NCBI RefSeq assembly: GCF_008973665.1 | Contig: NZ_WACP01000005.1 | Coordinates: 62,001-126,000 of the forward strand | Source of the DNA: Paenibacillus tengchongensis | Lineage (GTDB): Bacteria > Bacillota > Bacilli > Paenibacillales > Paenibacillaceae | Direction: 5' to 3' | DNA length: 64,000 nucleotides | In this document: positions 59,316 to 64,000 of the stretch, in pieces | How the letters are laid out: every line of letters begins with the position of its first letter | Position numbering within the stretch: the first letter of the stretch is position 1 | Notes under the pieces: model-generated | Databases searched by the model: none | Seen by the model: the letters and a program-made list of their open reading frames with translations, nothing else | What the model was told of the DNA's origin: nothing | Translations under genes and position numbers: made by a program

Positions 59316-61844
59316 TTACATCAACATTTGCGGATCGACGTCGATGCTGATCTGCAGCAGCGGGTCACGCGCCGAGTCTTCCAGTTCCTCCGCCACTTTG
59401 CGTGCGAGGCCGACCGCGTCGATCGCACCCCGCCATTTAACAATGCATTGAAACCGGTATCTGCCCTTAAGACGGGGCAGCGGTGAAGCTACCGGACCCA
59501 GCAGGTCCAGCGCCTCCGGCGACAGCTTGTCGAGGCTGCCGAACCAGCGGAGCTGGCGGGCCTTACCCTGCAGCTCCAGCGCATAATTCTCCGCCAGCTT
59601 CAGCAGTACCGGCAGCTGCTCATGCGACAGCGTAACGAGAATCAGCCGGCAATAGGGCGGATAATGTAGCGCCTTGCGGTGCTTCAGTTCATCGCGCACG
59701 AAGGAGCCGTAGTCATGTCCGCTGGCATGGATGATGGAATAATGCTCCGGCGTATACGTTTGGATAACGACCTCACCCGGCAGTTGATGTCTCCCCGCGC
59801 GGCCCGCCACCTGGGTCAGCAGCTGGAAGGTCTTCTCCCCTGCGCGGAAATCGGGCAGATTCAGCGCCGAATCGGCGGTGATGACGCCGACCAGCGTTAC
59901 ATCGGGGAAATCCAGCCCTTTGGCAACCATCTGTGTGCCAAGGAGCACATCCGCTTTTTTGTCGCGGAATTGATTAAGAAGCTTCTCATGCGAACCCTTC
60001 TCGGTAGTCGTGTCGACATCCATCCGGATGACGCGGATACCAGGAAACAGCTTGCCGAGCTCTTCCTCCACCCGCTGCGTGCCTGTCCCGAAGAAGCGGA
60101 TATGCTCGCTCTCGCATTCCGGGCATTGCTTCGGCGCGGACTCCGCATGCCCGCAGTAATGGCAGCGCAGGTTCTCGCTGCGGCTGTGATAAGTCAGCGA
60201 AATATCGCAATTCGGACACTGGGCGACGTATCCGCAGCTCCGGCACATGACAAAGGTCGAGAAACCCCGGCGGTTGAGCAGAAGCACGGTCTGCTCCCCC
60301 CGCTCCAGGCGGGCCTTGAGCCCGGCATGCAGCCTGCGGCTGAACATGGAGCGGTTGCCTTCCTTCAGCTCCGCCCGCATATCGGTTACATGCACCTTGG
60401 GCAGCTCATTTCCGAGGGCCCGGGTCGGCATCTCCAGCAGCACGGGCGAGAAATGAATATCGCTCTGGGAGCGCGCCGCATGGTAGCTCTCCAGCGAAGG
60501 TGTCGCTGAGCCCAGAATAACCGCCGCTCCGCACCCCTCTGCCCGGCGGACGGCAACATCACGCGCATGATATTTCGGATTCTCCTCCTGCTTGTAGGAG
60601 CTTTCATGCTCTTCGTCCATAATAATCAGGCCGAGATCGTTAAACGGCGCAAATATCGCCGAGCGGGCACCGACGGCAACCAGCGCCTTGCCTTCGCGGA
60701 TCTTGCGCCATTCATCATAGCGTTCCCCTGCGGACAGGCGGCTGTGCATCACCGCCACGCCGCTGCCGAAACGCCCCTTGAACCGTTCGACCATCTGCGG
60801 GGTGAGGGCAATCTCCGGCACGAGCACGACCGCCTGCCGCCCCTGATCCAGCGCTCGCTGAATACATTGCAGATAGATTTCCGTCTTGCCGCTGCCGGTG
60901 ACCCCGTGCAACAGGAATACTTCATGCCGCATGTCCTCCACGACATCCACAATCCGTGTATAGACCGTTTGCTGCTCGGGCGTAAGCGGAAGAGGCGCCG
61001 TCGGCTTGAAATCCCGGCCGCGGTAGGGATCGCGGTAGACCTCGATTTCGCTGATCTCGATCAGTCCTTTATCCTCCAGCGCCTTCACGGTACCCGCCGT
61101 TACCTGAAGCACGGCCAGCAGATCCTTCATCGGCATGGGCAGTACGGCCTCCATCTCGATCAGGAAAGCGAGCACTTCCTTCTGTCTCGCCGAACGTGCC
61201 GTGAAGGCGTTCAGGCTTTCGCGGGCAGCCGACAGGCCGACCGCGAGATCTACCGCCTTCAGCTTCTTTTTGCCCAGCTTGTCCTTGATCGACTGGCTCT
61301 CGGTCAGCACGCCGCGGCGCAGCATGAATTTCACCGTCTCCGCGGCTTCGGGAAAGGTGCGGGTCAACTGCTTCATCGTCACTTCTCCGGCCTGCCGGAC
61401 AAAGTCAATAATCCGCTGTTCCTCCGGGTCGCTCTCCAGAAACAGCGGAAACAGCTCATCTTCCGCCCGGCCCGCTCCTTCCGTCTCGCCAAGAGAGATC
61501 AGCCGTTCGGCCTTACCCTTAAGCGCCGTCGGCAGCATAGCCTGCAGCGCGGAAATCCGCCGGCAGGCATATTTGCGGCTCATCCAATCCGCCAGCTCCA
61601 CCAGCTCCGGCGAGAGCGGCGGAATCAGGTCGAGCACCTCCTGAACCGGCTTCAGGCCTGCGGCCGTCTCCGTCTCACCCGATTCGAGCGATACGACGAA
61701 CCCCTGCACTGTCCGGTGTCCGAACGGGACCGCTACCCGGCTGCCGACTTCAATCCACAGCTTAAGCGGGCCGGGGATCAAATAATCAAAGGGCCTGTCC
61801 GTGCTGCGTACAGGGACATCGACAATGACCTTGGCAATGTCCAT
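59316..61844 (-). CDS. priA: Primosomal replicative helicase PriA, 842 aa
   Basis: PriA restarts replication at repaired forks. The N-terminal fork-binding domain (DVPVRSTDRPFDYLIP) is followed by a helicase core with Walker A GVTGSGKTEIYL, DEEHESSYKQ, and SATPSLESYH. The zinc-binding insertion uses paired cysteines (CRSCGYVAQCPNC, then CHYCG and CPECES). The length is normal. The ATG immediately follows the coaBC stop (TAAATG), so translation is coupled. Confidence 0.97.
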   Translation of the reverse strand: MDIAKVIVDVPVRSTDRPFDYLIPGPLKLWIEVGSRVAVPFGHRTVQGFVVSLESGETETAAGLKPVQEVLDLIPPLSPELVELADWMSRKYACRRISALQAMLPTALKGKAERLISLGETEGAGRAEDELFPLFLESDPEEQRIIDFVRQAGEVTMKQLTRTFPEAAETVKFMLRRGVLTESQSIKDKLGKKKLKAVDLAVGLSAARESLNAFTARSARQKEVLAFLIEMEAVLPMPMKDLLAVLQVTAGTVKALEDKGLIEISEIEVYRDPYRGRDFKPTAPLPLTPEQQTVYTRIVDVVEDMRHEVFLLHGVTGSGKTEIYLQCIQRALDQGRQAVVLVPEIALTPQMVERFKGRFGSGVAVMHSRLSAGERYDEWRKIREGKALVAVGARSAIFAPFNDLGLIIMDEEHESSYKQEENPKYHARDVAVRRAEGCGAAVILGSATPSLESYHAARSQSDIHFSPVLLEMPTRALGNELPKVHVTDMRAELKEGNRSMFSRRLHAGLKARLERGEQTVLLLNRRGFSTFVMCRSCGYVAQCPNCDISLTYHSRSENLRCHYCGHAESAPKQCPECESEHIRFFGTGTQRVEEELGKLFPGIRVIRMDVDTTTEKGSHEKLLNQFRDKKADVLLGTQMVAKGLDFPDVTLVGVITADSALNLPDFRAGEKTFQLLTQVAGRAGRHQLPGEVVIQTYTPEHYSIIHASGHDYGSFVRDELKHRKALHYPPYCRLILVTLSHEQLPVLLKLAENYALELQGKARQLRWFGSLDKLSPEALDLLGPVASPLPRLKGRYRFQCIVKWRGAIDAVGLARKVAEELEDSARDPLLQISIDVDPQMLM

Positions 61845-63077
61845 TTAAACCGCCGCCCCGGCCACGCGTTCCGCCGCCAGCAGCAGAATACGCCGCGCCA
61901 CTTCGTCTTTGGAGCTGAGCGGCAGGTCGAGCACGAGACCCTGAGCATCGTAAATGGAAACAATATTGGTATCTGTGCCGAAGCCCGCTCCTTCCTCCCG
62001 GACATCGTTGGCAACGATCAGGTCGAGATTTTTGCGGACCAGCTTGTCTTTGGCATACATCTCGGCATTCCCAGTCTCTGCCGCAAAGCCGATAACAAAC
62101 TGCCGGTCTTTGATTTTGCCGAGGGTACCCAGAATATCGGTAGTCTTCACCAGCTCAAGGGTCAATGTATCCCCGCTCTTCTTGATCTTGTTCTCCGCGC
62201 TTTGCTTGGGCCGGTAATCCGCCACGGCCGCCGCGCTGATCAGAACATGGCAGTCCTCCCAGCGGCTTCTTACCGCGTCAAACATCTCCGCTGCAGATTC
62301 GACGCGGAGCAATTCGATCTGCGGATCCTGGGGGGGTGCCGCATCGGTCCGGGCCGCGATCAGGGTGACATCCGCACCCATCGCACGGGCTGCACGCGCC
62401 AGCGCGAAGCCCATTTTGCCGGAAGAATCATTGGAAATATACCGCACGGGATCAATGCGCTCCACCGTCCCGCCAGCGGTTACGATCACCCGTTTACCCT
62501 GCAAGGGACCGGAAGCCGCCATCTCCCTGTCCGCAAAGAAGCTGTTCACAACATCAACTATCGACTCCGGCTCTTCCATCCGTCCTTTGCCGACGTAGCC
62601 GCAGGCAAGCAGGCCTTCGCCCGGTTCAATAAAATGAATACCTCGGCCGGCCAGCGTCTTCATGTTGGCTTGAACGGCCGGATGCTGATACATATGCACG
62701 TTCATTGCCGGGGCGACCATTACCGGTGCGGTTACGGCAAGCATCGTCGTCGAGAGCATATCGTCACCGATGCCGAGCGCCATTTTGGCAATACTATTCG
62801 CTGTGGCCGGAGCAATCAGCACCAGATCGGCCGCATCGGCCAGATCGATATGGGAAATCTCGGCAGGGTCGCGTTCCTGGAAGGTATCGCTGTACACCCG
62901 GTGCTTGGACAGCGACTGCAGCGTCAGCTCGGTGATGAATTCTTTGGCCGACGCTGTCATAATAACGTGGACCTTCGCACCTTTTTGCGTCAGCTTGCTC
63001 GTTAAAGCCGCCGCCTTATAAGCGGCAATACCGCCTGTCACGCCGAGTATAATGGTTTTACCGTGAATGTGGTTCAA
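61845..63077 (-). CDS. coaBC: Bifunctional CoaBC (PPC synthetase/decarboxylase), 410 aa
   Basis: The N-terminal CoaC flavoprotein decarboxylase (VTGGIAAYKAA, ASAKEFITELTLQSL, PAMNVHMYQHPAV, and the substrate-clamp Cys in LLACGYVGKGRM) is fused to the CoaB ligase (VTAGGTVERIDPVRYISNDS, ISAAAVADYRP). It makes 4'-phosphopantetheine from 4'-phosphopantothenate and cysteine for CoA synthesis. The start is TTG seven bases after GGGGGAG; codons further upstream lack support. It opens the priA-def-fmt-rsmB series. Confidence 0.95.
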   Translation of the reverse strand: MNHIHGKTIILGVTGGIAAYKAAALTSKLTQKGAKVHVIMTASAKEFITELTLQSLSKHRVYSDTFQERDPAEISHIDLADAADLVLIAPATANSIAKMALGIGDDMLSTTMLAVTAPVMVAPAMNVHMYQHPAVQANMKTLAGRGIHFIEPGEGLLACGYVGKGRMEEPESIVDVVNSFFADREMAASGPLQGKRVIVTAGGTVERIDPVRYISNDSSGKMGFALARAARAMGADVTLIAARTDAAPPQDPQIELLRVESAAEMFDAVRSRWEDCHVLISAAAVADYRPKQSAENKIKKSGDTLTLELVKTTDILGTLGKIKDRQFVIGFAAETGNAEMYAKDKLVRKNLDLIVANDVREEGAGFGTDTNIVSIYDAQGLVLDLPLSSKDEVARRILLLAAERVAGAAV

Positions 63078-63249
63078 TCTGTCTCTCCCCCTGTTCCTAC
63101 AAAATAAGCCATAAGCAGTACCCTGAGGCACGAAAAAACGGCTGCTGTGGCCCTTGCTGAGACGGCATCCGTTTGGCGTAAATGATACTTATGCATTGAT
63201 GGCACTGTAACTAAAGTTCATCATATATATTGTACAACTCTTATTCTGT

Positions 63250-63275
63250 TAAAAAAATAACAACCTTGCGGTTGT
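63250..63275 (-). terminator. Terminator of gmk-rpoZ
   Basis: ACAACC-GCAA-GGTTGT on the minus strand is followed by TATTTTTTT. Confidence 0.85.
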
Positions 63276-63330
63276 CAGTAACAGCCCGGTGGGCCGAAGA
63301 TCACTAGGTTAAAGAAGCGGGGAATGCTGG

Positions 63331-63375
63331 CGGAAACGTAAAGCGGCAAATGGTTCGGGCGGCTTTACGTTTCCG
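63331..63375. repeat. Perfect 14-bp inverted repeat after rpoZ
   Basis: CGGAAACGTAAAGC (63331-63344) and GCTTTACGTTTCCG (63362-63375) are exact inverted copies with a 17-base spacer. There is no T-run on either side. It lies between the rpoZ stop and the intrinsic terminator, so it may stabilise the message 3' end or be a decayed terminator. Confidence 0.6.
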
Positions 63376-63403
63376 CAGCAGACGGGCCCGGCTGGCCGAA
63401 AGA

Positions 63404-63604
63404 CTATTCTTCGCCGCGCGTAACGACAATCCGGTCTTCATAAATCTCTTCCAGCGCAACACCGACATATTTATGCGATTTAGGCGCCTTTACATCAGTC
63501 TTTCCGCCTTCGCGAAGCGTTCTCGCCCGGCGGGCTGCGGCAACAACGAGTGAATATTTGCTGTCAACCTTGTTCATCATTTCATCAATGGATGGATATA
63601 GCAC
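63404..63604 (-). CDS. rpoZ: RNA polymerase omega subunit, 66 aa
   Basis: The start block is LYPSIDEMMNKVDSKYSLVV, followed by AARRARTLREGG and SHKYVGVALEEI, the omega signature. Omega assists RNA polymerase assembly and stability. The GTG at 63604 is chosen because GAGGTG lies at good distance and it gives the normal ~67-residue length. An ATG 57 bases upstream is in frame but would add unrelated residues. It is 53 bases downstream of gmk. Confidence 0.95.
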   Translation of the reverse strand: MLYPSIDEMMNKVDSKYSLVVAAARRARTLREGGKTDVKAPKSHKYVGVALEEIYEDRIVVTRGEE

Positions 63605-63657
63605 GTAAGACACCTCTTCATCATCTTTATACTGGAACGATATACTGGAACAGTCAA

Positions 63658-64000
63658 TCAACCAAGCAACGCATCTCTTCTGACTTTACAATGCTCGGCG
63701 ATAATAATGCTTTCTATTCGTTTGCAGGCCAAATCAATCTCATCGTTAACCACGGCATAATCATAATGCCGGATCAGTCCGATCTCATCTTCCGCCACAG
63801 ACATGCGGTGATTGATAATATCGGGATGCTCAGTACCGCGGCCGCGGATGCGGTCCTTCAGTTCGTCCATAGAAGGCGGGAGCAGGAACACAAAGATTCC
63901 CTCCGGAAATTTCTCCTTGACCTTAAGGGCTCCCTGCACCTCAATCTCAAGAATAATATCCCGGCCGCTGTCGAGCGTCCGATCCACAAAGTCGCGCGGT
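63658..64000 (-). CDS. gmk: Guanylate kinase, C-terminal part (cut by window edge)
   Basis: The visible C-terminal 113 codons include PRDFVDRTLDSGRDIILEIEVQG, read as PRDFVDRTLDSGRD then IILEIEVQGALKVK, followed by IFVFLLPPSMDELKDRIRGRG, read as FVFLLPPS and RIRGRGTEHPD. These match the GMP-binding end and lid of guanylate kinase (ATP + GMP to ADP + GDP). The P-loop lies beyond the window end. The frame is open to the edge. It is followed by rpoZ, as in other Firmicutes. Confidence 0.95.
   Translation of the reverse strand, partial: PRDFVDRTLDSGRDIILEIEVQGALKVKEKFPEGIFVFLLPPSMDELKDRIRGRGTEHPDIINHRMSVAEDEIGLIRHYDYAVVNDEIDLACKRIESIIIAEHCKVRRDALLG

Larger units (their letters stand above)
63078..63403. 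other. Non-coding interval between coaBC and rpoZ
   Basis: The 326 bases contain no supported gene. They hold the rpoZ terminator (63250-63275), a perfect 14-bp inverted repeat next to the rpoZ stop (63331-63375) and AT-rich sequence (63200-63245) with a weak TTGTAC promoter-like element for coaBC. Confidence 0.65.

Noticed and set aside
60567..63005. An 812-codon open frame on the plus strand
   Set aside because: It runs antisense across priA and coaBC, both well supported by conserved motifs. It lacks a ribosome binding site and has Arg/His/Gln-rich composition typical of antisense frames in GC-rich genes.

Overview
The window looks like a chromosomal segment of a Paenibacillus-type, endospore-forming Firmicute. 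The evidence is moderately GC-rich coding sequence with strong AGGAGG-type ribosome binding sites and many GTG/TTG starts, a cellulosomal-style X2-X2-CBM3 cellulase tail, several secreted proteins carrying the copper-amine-oxidase-N-like module common in Paenibacillus, sporulation genes (spoVM, a SpoVIF-like gene), and a gmk-rpoZ-coaBC-priA-def-fmt-rsmB-rlmN-prpC-prkC-rsgA-rpe-spoVM-rpmB-fakA-recG order that matches the Bacillus subtilis ylo region. No rRNA, tRNA, CRISPR array, transposase, phage gene or attachment site was seen.

Region 1 (1-24 kb) is a mosaic of short transcription units. It begins with the C-terminus of a secreted cellulose-binding enzyme, then small unknown genes, an aldo/keto reductase-HAD pair, an RCC1-repeat surface protein, a membrane-tethered TPR protein, a MarR-MMPL exporter operon with a dyad operator, a decayed gene with five in-frame stops, and rpiA, a macrodomain gene and transaldolase/FSA. 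These are followed by a second MarR with an operator and MFS transporter, the RNA-polymerase recycling factor HelD, an ArAE-type membrane protein, PAP2 phosphatase, a divergent Hfq-like protein, a 6-phosphogluconolactonase-like protein, and a solo LytTR regulator whose promoter overlaps a consensus-matching CcpA cre site. Pentose-phosphate functions recur (rpiA, fsa, pgl-like, and rpe later).

Region 2 (24-44.6 kb) is dominated by envelope and transport genes: a membrane-anchored parvulin foldase, a YdaT-like protein whose ribosome binding site lies inside a hairpin, nitroreductase, a metallophosphoesterase lipoprotein, a stalk-domain lipoprotein, TraX, an LtaS-like phosphoglycerol transferase, an aldose epimerase, MgtC, an SDR dehydrogenase with a long operator-like palindrome, a three-gene TrpXYZ-type ABC importer, an NlpC/P60 hydrolase, a SERCA-type Ca2+ ATPase, a DUF2500 protein and YitT.

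Region 3 (44.6-64 kb) is the conserved housekeeping block, almost entirely on the minus strand: gmk (cut by the window edge), rpoZ, coaBC, priA, def, fmt, rsmB, rlmN, the PrpC phosphatase/PrkC kinase pair, rsgA, rpe, the 26-residue spoVM, rpmB (opposite strand), fakA, a DegV/FakB-type lipid-binding protein, recG and a SpoVIF-like gene. Overlapping stop/start codons link several of these. Compared with B. subtilis, thiN and the Asp23-family yloU gene are absent from their usual positions.

No clear new multi-gene system was found. The most unusual signals are the stand-alone Hfq-like protein lacking the YKHA motif, the cre/LytTR promoter, the sequestered ribosome binding site at 25.7 kb, long dyads upstream of the SDR and ABC genes, a four-copy 17-bp tandem repeat at 6.8 kb, and the decaying gene at 10.7-11.05 kb.
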